From: Kineosporia corallincola
GTDB lineage: Bacteria; Actinomycetota; Actinomycetes; Actinomycetales; Kineosporiaceae
Direction: 5' to 3'
NCBI RefSeq assembly: GCF_018499875.1
Contig: NZ_JAHBAY010000005.1
Span: 526,859-590,858 of the forward strand
Length of the DNA: 64,000 nucleotides
This document shows, piece by piece, positions 51,447 to 60,737 of the stretch. The notes under the pieces are model-generated. The model was not told where the DNA came from. It was given only the letters and a program-made list of their open reading frames with translations, and did no database searches. The translations under genes were made by a program, and so were the position numbers. Every line of letters starts with the position of its first letter. Positions within the stretch are counted from its first letter, which is position 1.

Positions 51447-52556
51447 TCAGCCCAGCGGGCCGAAGAACGCTGCGATGTCGTCGGCCAGCAGGCCGGGTTC
51501 CTCGTGGGCGGCGAAGTGCCCGCCCCGCGGCATCACGGTGTAACGGGTCACGTTGTAGGAGCGTTCGGCCCAGCTGCGGGGTGCCGGGCCTCCGACGTCG
51601 GCGGGGAACAGGGCGACAGCCGTCGGCACCTCGACCTGGCCGAGAGGCGGCAGCAGGGCCCGCTCGTAGTACGGGCGGAACGACGTGGAGATCGTGTTGG
51701 TGAACCAGTACAGCGAGGCCTGGGTGAGCAGGAAGTCATCGCTGAAGCGGGTGGAGACGTCACCGCCGCAGTCACTCCAGGCCCGGTACTTCTCCAGGAT
51801 CCAGCCGAGCAGTCCGGCCGGTGAGTCGGACAGGCCCTGCGCCAGCGTGAGCGGGCGGGTGCGCTGCTGAGCCGAATAGGCGCCCTCGGTCGCGAACCAG
51901 ACCGCGTACGCGTCCAGATAAGCCTTTTCCTCGGCGGTCAGGCCGGCCGGGTCGAACGACGGCGGGTTGCCGACCCCCAGCACGTGGATGCCGGCCACGG
52001 CTTCCGGGTGGGCCTGCCCGAGCCGGATGGTGATCTCGGCGCCGAGGTCCGCGCCGTGGGCGCCGTACCGGGCGAAACCCAGCTCTTCGCGCATGAGCTG
52101 GTGCCACAGCTCGTGTGTGGGTTCCGCTACGCCGAATCCCGGACGCTGCGGGGAGAAACCGAAACCGGGCAGCGAGGGGACGATCACGGTGAACGCGGTG
52201 TCCGGGTCACCGCCGTGGCGCGAGGGTTCCGACAGTCGCTGGGCCAGCTCGACCAGTTCGAGGAACGAGCTCGGCCAGCCGTTGGTCAGCAGCAGCGGGA
52301 GCCGGCCGTCCCGCTCGGCGTCGAATCGCAGGTAGTGCACGGGCGTTCCGGCGATGTCCGCGAAACGGGACGGCAGGGCATTGATCGAGGCCTCGTGCCG
52401 GCGCCAGTCGTACCCCGAGGCCCAGTAGGTGACGAGACGACGTAACTCCTCACTGTCGGTTCCGGCCTCCCAGGCCGGGGTTCCCCAGGGAGCCGCCCAT
52501 CGCGTCCTCAAAAGACGGTCGCGCAGGTCGTCGAGATCGGTGTCGGAGACGTTCAT
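51447..52556 (-). CDS. Epoxide hydrolase family alpha/beta hydrolase (369 aa)
   Basis: N-terminal EHN domain (LDDLRDRLLRTRWAAPWG, YDWRRHEASINALP), then an alpha/beta hydrolase core with the nucleophile Asp in GAHGADLGAEI, the HGWP-equivalent LTNGWPSSFLE, and the catalytic His in MPRGGHFAAHEEP. Opens epoxides to diols; the substrate is unknown. It is coupled by ATGA to the SDR upstream, so the two may act in sequence. Confidence 0.9.
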   Translation of the reverse strand: MNVSDTDLDDLRDRLLRTRWAAPWGTPAWEAGTDSEELRRLVTYWASGYDWRRHEASINALPSRFADIAGTPVHYLRFDAERDGRLPLLLTNGWPSSFLELVELAQRLSEPSRHGGDPDTAFTVIVPSLPGFGFSPQRPGFGVAEPTHELWHQLMREELGFARYGAHGADLGAEITIRLGQAHPEAVAGIHVLGVGNPPSFDPAGLTAEEKAYLDAYAVWFATEGAYSAQQRTRPLTLAQGLSDSPAGLLGWILEKYRAWSDCGGDVSTRFSDDFLLTQASLYWFTNTISTSFRPYYERALLPPLGQVEVPTAVALFPADVGGPAPRSWAERSYNVTRYTVMPRGGHFAAHEEPGLLADDIAAFFGPLG

Positions 52557-53293
52557 CGCGAGACGTCCTCATCGGTGAAACGGTCGGCGAGCCGGAACTC
52601 GCCAGGCTCCATCTCCGGCATGTCCTGGTGGAAGAGCTCCGCCTGGTCGCGGGTGGTGTGCAGTTGCCAGTACAGGTCGGCGATCCGGTCCGGCTCCGAG
52701 TCCGGGCGCCCCTGGCCGATGAACGCGAGGATCGAGACGTGACCGGCGTGGACACCGGTTCCGGCCAGCGAGCTGTTCAGGGCGAGCATCCAGTTGCGCA
52801 GGGCCGCCGCGGCGATGGTCTGATTGGCGATCTGCGGCACCACGACCGGGCCCGAGCCCGCACCGCTGGTGACCAGGACGGTGCCGGAGCCCCGCTCGAT
52901 CATGCCGGGCAGCACCTGCTGGACGGCCGTCACACCACCGAAGAGGTAGAGGTCGAGCTGCGAGCGGATGGACTCGACACTCACCTCACGAGCCTCCACG
53001 AAGGGTGCGCGGCCGATGTCGGCGGGCGACGGGGCGGGCGAGTACTCCAGCACCTCGATCGGCCCCAGGGTCTCCTCCGCCTCCTTGAGCGCCTGGGCGA
53101 GGGCCGACCGATCGGTGATGTCCGCAGGGAACACCCCGACCCGGGTTCCGTGCTCCGCCAGGCGCGCGGCGGTGGCCTCCAGCTTCGCCCGGTTGCGGGC
53201 GATCAGGGCCACGGTGAAACCCTCTCGGGCGAAGCGTTTCCCGATGGCCTCCCCGAGCTGCGGCCCGGCTCCGACAATAGCGATGGTACTCAT
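52553..53293 (-). CDS. SDR family NAD(P)-dependent protein, atypical (246 aa)
   Basis: Cofactor motif AIVGAGPQLGEAIGKRFARE (GxGxxLG rather than TGxxxGIG). The catalytic Ser strand VLVTSGAGSG is present, but the Tyr-x3-Lys position reads IANQTIAAAAL, lacking Tyr and Lys. It may therefore bind nucleotide without standard SDR catalysis. ATG 53293 follows GGAGAG. Operon partner of the epoxide hydrolase. Confidence 0.85.
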   Translation of the reverse strand: MSTIAIVGAGPQLGEAIGKRFAREGFTVALIARNRAKLEATAARLAEHGTRVGVFPADITDRSALAQALKEAEETLGPIEVLEYSPAPSPADIGRAPFVEAREVSVESIRSQLDLYLFGGVTAVQQVLPGMIERGSGTVLVTSGAGSGPVVVPQIANQTIAAAALRNWMLALNSSLAGTGVHAGHVSILAFIGQGRPDSEPDRIADLYWQLHTTRDQAELFHQDMPEMEPGEFRLADRFTDEDVSR

Positions 53294-53532
53294 GTGCTCA
53301 CTCTCCGTCCGCGCGTCGTTCCTTGATGCGCAGGGATTTACGCTAGGAGCCAGAGCCGGGCGGGGCTTGGACGAGAGCGACGTCGTCCGGGACATCCGCG
53401 ACACCGAGGCGGCGTCCGAGACCGCTCCCTCATGGATGCCGGCGGCGCGGCTGCCCGAGTGGCGTCGGGCCTTCCCTCAGATTGATGACGATCACCGCGA
53501 CACACATGGGCGAAACGCGACAGGAACAGGGC

Positions 53533-54105
53533 ATGGACTCCACCATTCCGCCGTCCTGGGAGCGGGAACAGCGCTTCCGGGAGATGTACGACGCGGCGTA
53601 CGCCGATCTGCTGCGGTACGTACGCCGGCGCGTTCATCCGTCCCATGCCGAGGACGTGGTCGGTGAGGTCATGCTCGTGGCCTGGCGCCGTCTGGACGAT
53701 GTTCCCGCCGACCTCTCGGCGGCGCGCGCCTGGCTCTTCGGTGTGGCCCGCAAGACCCTCCAGAACACGCGCCGCCGCGAGGACCGGCACGATGCGGTCG
53801 GGGTCCGTCTGGCCGACGCCCATCATGGTTCCGCGGATGCCGGTGAGCTTCCCGACCTGGTGGCTCACCGGGCCGACATCGCCGCGGCCTGGCCGTTGCT
53901 GAGCCCACTGCACCAGGAGGCGATCGCGATGTCCGTGCTGGACGGGTTCACCGCGCCCGAGGCAGCCGCCGTACTCGGCATCTCCGCCACCGCTTTTCGC
54001 CTGCGGCTCTCCCGGGCCCGGCGCACCCTGCGGCGCCACGTCGAGTCCAGCCCCGCCGAAGCCCCGATGCCCGGCCAGCTTGCTTCCGACAGGAGCCCCC
54101 GATGA
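53533..54105 (+). CDS. ECF-like sigma-70 family factor (190 aa)
   Basis: Sigma region 2 (FREMYDAAYADLLRYVRRRV, HAEDVVGEVMLVAWRRLDDV) and region 4 (LSPLHQEAIAMSVLDGFTAP, EAAAVLGISATAFRLRLSRA). ATG 53533 has AGGA eight bases upstream; an earlier ATG near 53506 is possible. It overlaps the next gene, a membrane protein that is probably its partner regulator. Confidence 0.9.
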   Translation: MDSTIPPSWEREQRFREMYDAAYADLLRYVRRRVHPSHAEDVVGEVMLVAWRRLDDVPADLSAARAWLFGVARKTLQNTRRREDRHDAVGVRLADAHHGSADAGELPDLVAHRADIAAAWPLLSPLHQEAIAMSVLDGFTAPEAAAVLGISATAFRLRLSRARRTLRRHVESSPAEAPMPGQLASDRSPR

Positions 54106-54950
54106 ACCAGCGCGCCTTCGACGCCATGACCACCGCCGCTCTGCGTGACCTCGACCCCGCCGGGCCGGCCGACCTGAGCGATGCCGAGCACGAACGCGCC
54201 GACGCGACGTTCGCCCGGATCCTGGCCACTCCCGGCCCTGATCCGCTCCCGCAGGAGCCGGACCGGCTGCGTCGGCGCCGTGGCCGGCTGCTGGTGCCGG
54301 TGGGCCTGGCCGGCGCCGCGGTCGCCGCGCTGTTGCTCAGCGGCGGCAGCCCTGCTTTCGCGTCCTGGACGCCGAAACCCCAGGTGTTGACCGGCGCGGC
54401 CGCGACCGAGGCCGTCACCGCGTGCCGCGCCGCCTACGGACTGTCCGATCAGGGAGCGCCGGCCGTGCTCGCCGAGCGACGTGGCGAATACACCTACGTG
54501 CTCATCGAGGGCCCCCGGGCTGAGGCTTCCTGCTTGATGTCCGACAGGTTCCTCGAGCAGGCGGACTACCGGAACCCTGGGAACGGATTCATGGGCGGCT
54601 ACACCGCAGACCCTGCCGGAGCCCCCTCGGTGGCACGGGACGGCCTCGTCGAGACTGACAGCATGGGAGGCAGTTTCACCGTCCCGAGTCGCTGGCCCTT
54701 CATCACCCGCGACGGGTGGGCGGACTGGGTCGCGGGATATGTGGGTAGCGACGTCACCGGTGTCACCGTGCACCCCCCGGTGGGTCCCGACGTCGAGGCA
54801 TCGGTCGCCAACGGCCGGTTCGCCACCTGGTGGCCGAGGGGCGTGCTCAAGGGCGACAACCCTGGTAAGGGCGGGGCGTGGAGCTACACCGTCACCCTGA
54901 CCGACGGCACCACACGAGCGATCACGGATCCTCGACCGACAGACTACTGA
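54102..54950 (+). CDS. Membrane-anchored partner of the sigma factor (282 aa)
   Basis: A cytoplasmic N terminus of about 70 residues, one membrane helix (LLVPVGLAGAAVAALLL) and an exported domain of about 190 residues with two Cys. The layout and four-base overlap with the sigma gene are those of an anti-sigma-type regulator, but no zinc anti-sigma motif (HxxxCxxC) is present. The family is common after such sigma factors in actinomycetes. Confidence 0.75.
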   Translation: MNQRAFDAMTTAALRDLDPAGPADLSDAEHERADATFARILATPGPDPLPQEPDRLRRRRGRLLVPVGLAGAAVAALLLSGGSPAFASWTPKPQVLTGAAATEAVTACRAAYGLSDQGAPAVLAERRGEYTYVLIEGPRAEASCLMSDRFLEQADYRNPGNGFMGGYTADPAGAPSVARDGLVETDSMGGSFTVPSRWPFITRDGWADWVAGYVGSDVTGVTVHPPVGPDVEASVANGRFATWWPRGVLKGDNPGKGGAWSYTVTLTDGTTRAITDPRPTDY

Positions 54951-54971
54951 ATCTCGCTGCGGGCCTGCCCC

Positions 54972-56666
54972 TTACGAAGACTTCAGTAGTTGCTTCATCG
55001 CCTGGTGGGCCGGTGTCGGGTGTCCCTCGTCGAAGAGGAGGTCGTGGCCCTGCTGGACGCTGCCGTCGTCATCGACCCACCAGTCGTAGCGGTCGTCCAC
55101 GCCCCAGGTGGTGTAGGAGACGCAGGTGGGTGAGCTCAGGCAGGTGGCCAGCACGTCGGCGTACTGCTGCGCCTGGATGTCGGTCCCCTCGTCGTCGGTG
55201 ACGTCGTTCTCGGAGATGCGCGCGTGCAGTCCGGCGTCCTGGACGTTGCTGAGGGTCTCGGTGAGGTCGTCGGTGGAGATGGCGTCGGTCTCGATGTCGT
55301 AGACGTGGGACTGGAGGCCGACGCCGTAGATGTGGCCGCCCTGTGCGTTGGTGTCGCGGGCCAGATCGAGCAGGGCGTCCTGGCGCTCGCCCGGCACGTC
55401 GGCGCCGTTCTCGTTGATGAACTGCCGGACGTCCGGATCGGCGTCGTGGACGGCCTGGGAGACGATCGCCGGGTAGCCGGGCCCGAAGGTCTGGTACCAG
55501 ATGTTCTTCTGGAGGCTGGTTCCCTGGTCGACGTCGAACGGCTCGTTGACGACGTCGAGCGAGGCAAGCCGTCCCTTGAAATGGGTGACCACGGTGGTGA
55601 TGTAGTCGAGCAGGACCTCGGCGCTGGCCTGGCGATCCTCTTCGGACCCGGTGGGGAGCTCCTTCATCCAGCGGGGCATCGCTTCGGTGAAGGCGATGGT
55701 GTGCCCGTGCACCGTCATGCCCTTGCTCTCGGCCATGGCGAGGATCGCGTCGGCCTCCTCGAAGGTGTACACGCCCTGCCGCGGGGAGAGGAACTGCGGC
55801 TTCATCGCGTTCTCCGGGGTGATGGCACCGAAGTCGCCGACGAACTCCTGCGCGTAGTCCGCGTCCGAGGCGAGCGGACCGAGCGCGACCGCCGCACCGA
55901 TCTTGAAGCCCGGACGGACGCGGTCGGCGAGCGACTGAAGCCCTTGCGCCGACGGCTGGGCCCGCTCGACGGCAGGACCTGTGGTGGCCAGCGAGGCACC
56001 CTCGTCAGCGGTGGCGGTGAGGGAGCTGACCTCGAAGGAGCCCTCGTCGCTGGAGAGCCCGAGCCAGAGTTCCCCTGACTTGAACACCTCACCGAAAGGC
56101 GTTGAGGCCACCGTGTCTCCGTCGCTCGCGATCTCGATCGTGTCCCCGGTCCGGTGCACCGTGATGGGGGCTTGCGGGTTGGAGAGCGTCACGTGCTCGT
56201 CGTACACCGGTTCGGGGTCCGTCACGTCTTGCTGGGACGAGCCGTCGAAGACGATGACCTCGAGGTCGTCATCGTCGAGAGTGAGCCGCAGGCCGGCCGG
56301 TTCGATCCGGAACTCGTCGGCGATCACCGGTGGGCTGTCGTAGAGGGCCCAGGCCGCATCGTCGGTGACGTCGGTGAAACGCGCGCTGAGGGAGAAGTCG
56401 CCGTCGGTGACCAGATGTGTGCCGGCCAGATTGAGCGGCGGGTTCGCCTGGCGTCCCCCGTTGTCCCGGTCGACGATGCTCAACGCGGTGGCGGTGACCC
56501 GCAACCCGTCGCCGTCAGCCGCCACCCCCGGCACGTGCTGCCAGTCCTGCTGGCGCAGGTCGACGACCCCATCCTCCTGCGATGCTGAGGCCTGCCCGGT
56601 GCATCCCGCGACAGCGAGCAGAAGACCCGACGCCAGCGCGACCAGCCTGCGCGAATGCCCGGCCAT
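54972..56666 (-). CDS. GH10 endo-1,4-beta-xylanase-like lipoprotein (564 aa)
   Basis: Lipoprotein signal (VALASGLLLAVAGC). Residues 36-230 form a beta-rich, LamG/DUF1349-like domain. The GH10 barrel follows: KIGAAVALGPL, the ITPENAMKPQF motif, VHGHTIAF, acid/base Glu375 in DVVNEPF and the nucleophile Glu486 in ISENDV (usually ITELDI). AGGAG precedes ATG 56666. Cuts xylan-like chains at the cell surface. The second motif is unusual, so substrate preference may differ. Confidence 0.88.
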   Translation of the reverse strand: MAGHSRRLVALASGLLLAVAGCTGQASASQEDGVVDLRQQDWQHVPGVAADGDGLRVTATALSIVDRDNGGRQANPPLNLAGTHLVTDGDFSLSARFTDVTDDAAWALYDSPPVIADEFRIEPAGLRLTLDDDDLEVIVFDGSSQQDVTDPEPVYDEHVTLSNPQAPITVHRTGDTIEIASDGDTVASTPFGEVFKSGELWLGLSSDEGSFEVSSLTATADEGASLATTGPAVERAQPSAQGLQSLADRVRPGFKIGAAVALGPLASDADYAQEFVGDFGAITPENAMKPQFLSPRQGVYTFEEADAILAMAESKGMTVHGHTIAFTEAMPRWMKELPTGSEEDRQASAEVLLDYITTVVTHFKGRLASLDVVNEPFDVDQGTSLQKNIWYQTFGPGYPAIVSQAVHDADPDVRQFINENGADVPGERQDALLDLARDTNAQGGHIYGVGLQSHVYDIETDAISTDDLTETLSNVQDAGLHARISENDVTDDEGTDIQAQQYADVLATCLSSPTCVSYTTWGVDDRYDWWVDDDGSVQQGHDLLFDEGHPTPAHQAMKQLLKSS

Positions 56667-56702
56667 CGGACTCCTGAACCAAACTGCCTCATTGCCGACC
56701 AC

Positions 56703-56990
56703 GCCCGGATCCTAGGGGATGGTTTCGGCCGTCATCCTCCTGGCGAGATGAGGACCGCGCACCAGGACGCTTTCTGTCTGAGCAGGGTTACGTACGCACC
56801 GCAGCAGCTGGCCGGGTCGGCCACCGCCCGCAGCGGGCGAAGCCCTTTCGATGACGTTGCGGTCCCGGTCAGCGAGTACGCCTGAACGGATTCGCCCCTG
56901 ACCTCTTGGTCAACAGCATCGCACTCGACGTCACCGCCTGGCTCCGAAGGCGGCCCCGGGCGCCTTGCGTCCCCGCAGGCTCAGGCTGAT
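56703..56990. other. Gap with no supported gene
   Basis: Between the xylanase start and the end of the restriction endonuclease gene. Short frames exist on both strands but none has a ribosome site, steady codon bias or a recognisable motif. The xylanase promoter should lie at the left end; I see no clear boxes. Confidence 0.5.
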
Positions 56991-57935
56991 TCACTGATAG
57001 GGGCCGAGAAATCGCTCGCCATTGAAGTGGATGAGATGGGTGGGATCGTCTGCACACCAGACTTCCGTTTCCCAGGCAATTTCGTGCAGATACTTTCGCA
57101 TCTCGGCGCGGGAAGGAAAACAGCTCACATAGACCAGCCCGGCAGTGGACCCAGCGAACAGCGTCTGGAGTTCGCCGTGGCGCTTGGCATCGACGGGCCC
57201 GTGCGAAGAGGCAGCTTCCATCAGAACGAGCCAATTTCGATCCGGCATGTAAACAATGACGTCCGGCATCTTGCCATGGACGTCGACGGTCACTCCCAGC
57301 CCGGCAAGGGCTCCTTGCTCCCACACCGACCATTTGGCATCGGCATCTCCCAGGTAGAATACCTGTCCGCCGGGCAGGAAATACGCGCCGAAGTCCTCGA
57401 CGATCTGCTTGATCAGGACGTTCTGTCCGCCAGGACTGAGGGTGAGAGCAGTTCCGTTCAATGTGGTGACGGGGATACGTTCCAATTCGCGCGCTGCTGC
57501 GTACCGCTGACTCAGACCCGGGAGATCAGCGAGGTACTCCGTCAATTCGTTGTCGAAGTCAGGGGTGCCATAGGCGCGAATCACAGCGAGCGCTCGGTCA
57601 GTGACCTGGTAGCACCACTTCGGTGAGTTCACCGGCCGACCGGGGTCATCGGGATTCTGCTCGATCAGCATGACTTCGGCGAACTGGTGCAAAGTCCGAC
57701 GGCGCACAGTCTCACGAGTGTTGGGCTTGTAATCGACGCCGTACTGTGCGCGGATGTGCTCCATGATCTCTACGGTCCGCAGCCGTGGGTTCCTCGCCGA
57801 CGACCAGGGAGCCTGGGGAGTTACTCCGAGGAGAACAAGAAGGATCAGTGCCGAACGTTCGTTTGATCTTTCAGCGTCGAACCCGAGCGAAGTCAGTAGT
57901 GTGCGGGCTTCGGCGACACGATCGGCGCCGTTCAC
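56991..57935 (-). CDS. BsuBI/PstI family type II restriction endonuclease (314 aa)
   Basis: Matches the family layout: an N-terminal winged-helix-like region (AEARTLLTSLGFDAERSNER, SALILLVLLG) and a C-terminal PD-(D/E)xK-like core (GKMPDVIVYMPDRNWLVLME, AASSHGPVDAKRHGEL). Asp and Glu of PDVIVY and LMEA are the likely metal ligands. Family members PstI and BsuBI cut CTGCAG, so this enzyme probably does as well. Start ATG 57935 overlaps the methylase stop. Codon bias is weaker than in neighbours, suggesting acquisition. Confidence 0.88.
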   Translation of the reverse strand: MNGADRVAEARTLLTSLGFDAERSNERSALILLVLLGVTPQAPWSSARNPRLRTVEIMEHIRAQYGVDYKPNTRETVRRRTLHQFAEVMLIEQNPDDPGRPVNSPKWCYQVTDRALAVIRAYGTPDFDNELTEYLADLPGLSQRYAAARELERIPVTTLNGTALTLSPGGQNVLIKQIVEDFGAYFLPGGQVFYLGDADAKWSVWEQGALAGLGVTVDVHGKMPDVIVYMPDRNWLVLMEAASSHGPVDAKRHGELQTLFAGSTAGLVYVSCFPSRAEMRKYLHEIAWETEVWCADDPTHLIHFNGERFLGPYQ

Positions 57936-59473
57936 GAGCTGAAGCCGTCAACGTGCTGGGCCACCAGGGCGTCGATCACGCCCTGTTCAGGCATGGCGTC
58001 AAGCGTCAGAGCTGCGCCAAGAGCGGCCAGATTGTCGAGCGACGGGTAGCGCATGGACTTCAGGTCGCCCACGTTGACTTGGGTGTGTCCGGAGAACGTC
58101 CGGAAATGATCATCGAGCACGCTGCTGTTCAACCACAGCGCGAGTCCGTACGCAAGGTCCCTGGGGAGCCCGTTCTTGTTGATGTGTATGAAGTTCAGTT
58201 TGTTGTCCAGTCCGAGCCACTGATGTGCTGTTTCGCTCGGCTCGTAGACTGCTGCGACTACGCGTCGTCGTTCTTCCTTCGAGGAGAAGCGTTTGACGAG
58301 CACGAAACGTCCGTCGGCGACCAACCACTTGCGGGTGTCGTCATTGACGACGATTGCTTGGTCCTTGGTCCTGACGAGCGGCCAGCGTACGGCGCCGCCG
58401 AAGATGTTCGACGGGTAGAGCAGGGGTACACAACCCCGACCGAGCTGCGGCCGGGTGTGTTCCCGTAGCCGAAAATCGACGACCGGGCCGGTTGAGGCCT
58501 TGACGCCGAGCGCGGGGAGATCGCACGGCAGCCTGTCGAATACGGTAGCCAGTGCCGAGTGCTCGTCGGTCGTTGGGAGACGAACGAAGCTGTCGGGGTC
58601 GGATGGTTTGACGACCTCCGCATAGGGCACGGAACGTAAGGTGGCGTCGTCATCAGTTCCGTGACTGATGGACAGCAGGACGTCTTTCCGTGTGCCGGCC
58701 TTGGTGGCAGAGAAAATAATGTTCTCCTGGAGTACGCCACCGTCAGCGAACACGCTCTTACGGCTGTCGAAGAGATGAATGCGGTCCAGCGTCACGGCAT
58801 CGAGGAAACTTTTCCGGAAATTTTTAAAATAGGTGCCGTTCGCGAACGACCTGGGAGTGATCGCAGAAACTTGCCCGCCGTCGGTCAGCAGGTCGGACGC
58901 GATCAGCAAAAAGGTAGAGTAGATGTTCGGAGTGTCGAGGGCGTCCGGCGCGAGCCGGGCACGTTGGGAAGCCGACAGCTTATAGTAGGGCGGATTCACG
59001 GGGATGAGGTCGAACTGGCCCAGTGGCGCTGACGCTCGCCGCAAACCGACGTGCATATCAAGGAGGTCGTCATGGACCAGCTCCGTCGACACCTTGACAT
59101 TCAGCGCCCGCCCCAGCGCGACGCAGTCATCCAGCGTGTTCGACAGGGCCGGCAGGATCGCAGCATCTATTTCTGCGGCCACGATCTCAATCGACTTCGT
59201 GATCTTGTCACCCATGAGTCGGGTGACGAGAGCCGCGGTCAGCGATCCAGTCCCGGCACCGGGATCGAAGATCCGCACCTTGTCCCGCTCAACGAGCGTG
59301 AACATGGACACGATGATCTGCGCGGCCGGCACCGGTGTGAAGTACTGGCCGTGGGCGGCCTGAGACTTCGGATCGAGGTGGCTCATGACTTCGGTGCGCC
59401 GTCGCTCAACTCCTGATAGGAACTCGGCAATCATCGAAGCATCCGAGCCAGGAGGGCCGGCGGTCACCGTCAT
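57932..59473 (-). CDS. N6-adenine DNA methyltransferase of a PstI/BsuBI-like system (513 aa)
   Basis: SAM motif IFDPGAGTGSLTAAL, early HGQYFTPVPAA (the QxFTP motif of Eco57I-like methylases) and catalytic PVNPPYYKL (NPPY). A C-terminal target-recognition region follows. It modifies adenine, protecting the site cut by the coupled endonuclease. The ATG at 59473 looks leaderless: TAGGGT lies six bases upstream and no Shine-Dalgarno is visible. Confidence 0.92.
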   Translation of the reverse strand: MTVTAGPPGSDASMIAEFLSGVERRRTEVMSHLDPKSQAAHGQYFTPVPAAQIIVSMFTLVERDKVRIFDPGAGTGSLTAALVTRLMGDKITKSIEIVAAEIDAAILPALSNTLDDCVALGRALNVKVSTELVHDDLLDMHVGLRRASAPLGQFDLIPVNPPYYKLSASQRARLAPDALDTPNIYSTFLLIASDLLTDGGQVSAITPRSFANGTYFKNFRKSFLDAVTLDRIHLFDSRKSVFADGGVLQENIIFSATKAGTRKDVLLSISHGTDDDATLRSVPYAEVVKPSDPDSFVRLPTTDEHSALATVFDRLPCDLPALGVKASTGPVVDFRLREHTRPQLGRGCVPLLYPSNIFGGAVRWPLVRTKDQAIVVNDDTRKWLVADGRFVLVKRFSSKEERRRVVAAVYEPSETAHQWLGLDNKLNFIHINKNGLPRDLAYGLALWLNSSVLDDHFRTFSGHTQVNVGDLKSMRYPSLDNLAALGAALTLDAMPEQGVIDALVAQHVDGFSS

Positions 59474-59489
59474 GTCCGCACCCTATGGC

Positions 59490-59501
59490 TGGAGTGCTCC
59501 A
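59490..59501. promoter_or_regulatory. Palindrome in the methylase promoter
   Basis: TGGAGTGCTCCA, an inverted repeat with five-base arms, overlaps the putative promoter of the restriction-modification operon. It may bind a regulator, possibly the methylase itself. Weak evidence. Confidence 0.3.
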
Positions 59502-60330
59502 CGGGGCCACGCCAGCATGACGGAGCGTTCCGCATGCAGGAGCGTCTCGGTGGGGGCCTGACCTCGTTCAGGATGCGTTCCTCGACAGACAATACAGTCC
59601 ATATCGGCACAGGCTGATGCGGCGCAGATGTCGCGTGTTGTCCCGCACTCCGGCACCGGTAGGCAGCCTTCGAGAGGGGTGCCGATCTCGACGTCGTAGC
59701 AGCAGCATTGGGCGCTTTCGCCACTGCAATGACATCCGTCCTCGGCAGGCTGGATACCCAGGGCCGCGCCGACCTGACTCGGCAGGTCTCGGTCCTGTCG
59801 GGCGAAGTGGTCCGCGCCTGGATGGTGGAAGCGGTCCTTCGCTGCATTGAGGGGGATGCCGCCGCTCTGGTGGGTATTGATCCTGGGCTGGTCAGTCGCA
59901 TTCATCTGAACGGCTTGCGTGTGCTCACCGACGGCTATCTCACTGACCGGGAATCTTGGCCCAACGGCCTGATTCCGGCGGCCCTCCTGGTGCTGCCGGC
60001 CTTCGGGCACAGGATTTCCGGAGACTGTTGGCACAGCGGCCCCGTTAACACCCGCAATCGTCAGGCCTTGTGACAGCCTGAACGCGAAGCCGTAGCCGCC
60101 CGCCGTCATCGCGGGCTGTGCGGTGGGTGATAGGCGGTCCGGCCCCGAACAAGAAGCTGCGCGACGCCGGCGGCGCCGTACCGGATCACGGTCACGATGA
60201 TCAAGTACAAGGCCGCAGGGGAGCCTCGGAGCAGGCATCCGACAACTCCAAGACCGGCACCCTCATGAGTTCGCTGGTCCAGATCAGCTGTCCCGCAGCC
60301 ATTCGTAGTGCAGAGGAAGGAAGCGACGCC
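59502..60330. other. 829-base stretch without a confident gene
   Basis: Two opposing frames compete. On the plus strand 59708-60073 (TTG start) encodes a helical-looking protein (LTRQVSVLSGEVVRAWMVEA). On the minus strand a frame from about 60238 to 59483 encodes a Cys-rich sequence (DICAASACADMDCIVCRG). Both have only moderate third-position bias and no ribosome site. One may be a relic. I cannot choose between them. Confidence 0.35.
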
Positions 60331-60489
60331 ATGCGTAGCATCTTCTGGAACGACCTCCAGGAGTACCTCAAGAAGCCTGAGTACCTCCGTGAGTACGTCG
60401 CACAGTCCGTACGCGTCACGACGACCGATCGCCTGATCAACGCCCTCACCGCCGAGGCCTGCGCCATCGAACGAAAGCAGAGGACATGA
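60331..60489 (+). CDS. Truncated antitoxin-like protein (52 aa)
   Basis: ATG 60331 follows GGAAGG. The sequence FWNDLQEYLKKPEYLREYVA, then SVRVTTTDRLINAL, looks like the N-terminal part of small XRE-type antitoxins, but it ends before any HTH. It overlaps the next gene by ATGA. Probably the leftover half of a toxin-antitoxin pair; it may still be translated. Confidence 0.5.
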   Translation: MRSIFWNDLQEYLKKPEYLREYVAQSVRVTTTDRLINALTAEACAIERKQRT

Positions 60490-60737
60490 CGGAATTCCAC
60501 GACTGGGACAACATCCGGGCCGCGCTTGACGATGGTGACACCGAGGCGATGGCCCAGGAGCGAGCGCGCACCAAGGCATGGATCAGTGCCTTCCATCTGG
60601 CCGAAGAACGGAGAGGCTTCGGCATGCCACCCCACAGCACCGAAGCAGCTGACGCGGGGCGCAGCCAGCCTGCTCAACCAGACCGAGCAACCTCTACCCC
60701 TGCCCCCGCAGGTAAGTACCCGGCGTCTGCCCCGTGA
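60486..60737 (+). pseudogene. Damaged XRE antitoxin-like gene
   Basis: Starts well (MTEFHDWDNIRAALDDGDTE, ARTKAWISAFHLAEERRGFG), which matches the start of HTH antitoxins where a GMTQxxVAE helix should follow. Here it becomes low-complexity Pro/Ala sequence that runs into the AraC gene on the other strand. A small deletion or frameshift in the HTH region explains this. Confidence 0.5.

Noticed and set aside
59708..60073. Plus-strand gene with a helical product
   Set aside because: An opposing frame has equal codon bias and there is no ribosome site; left as an unresolved region rather than called as a gene.
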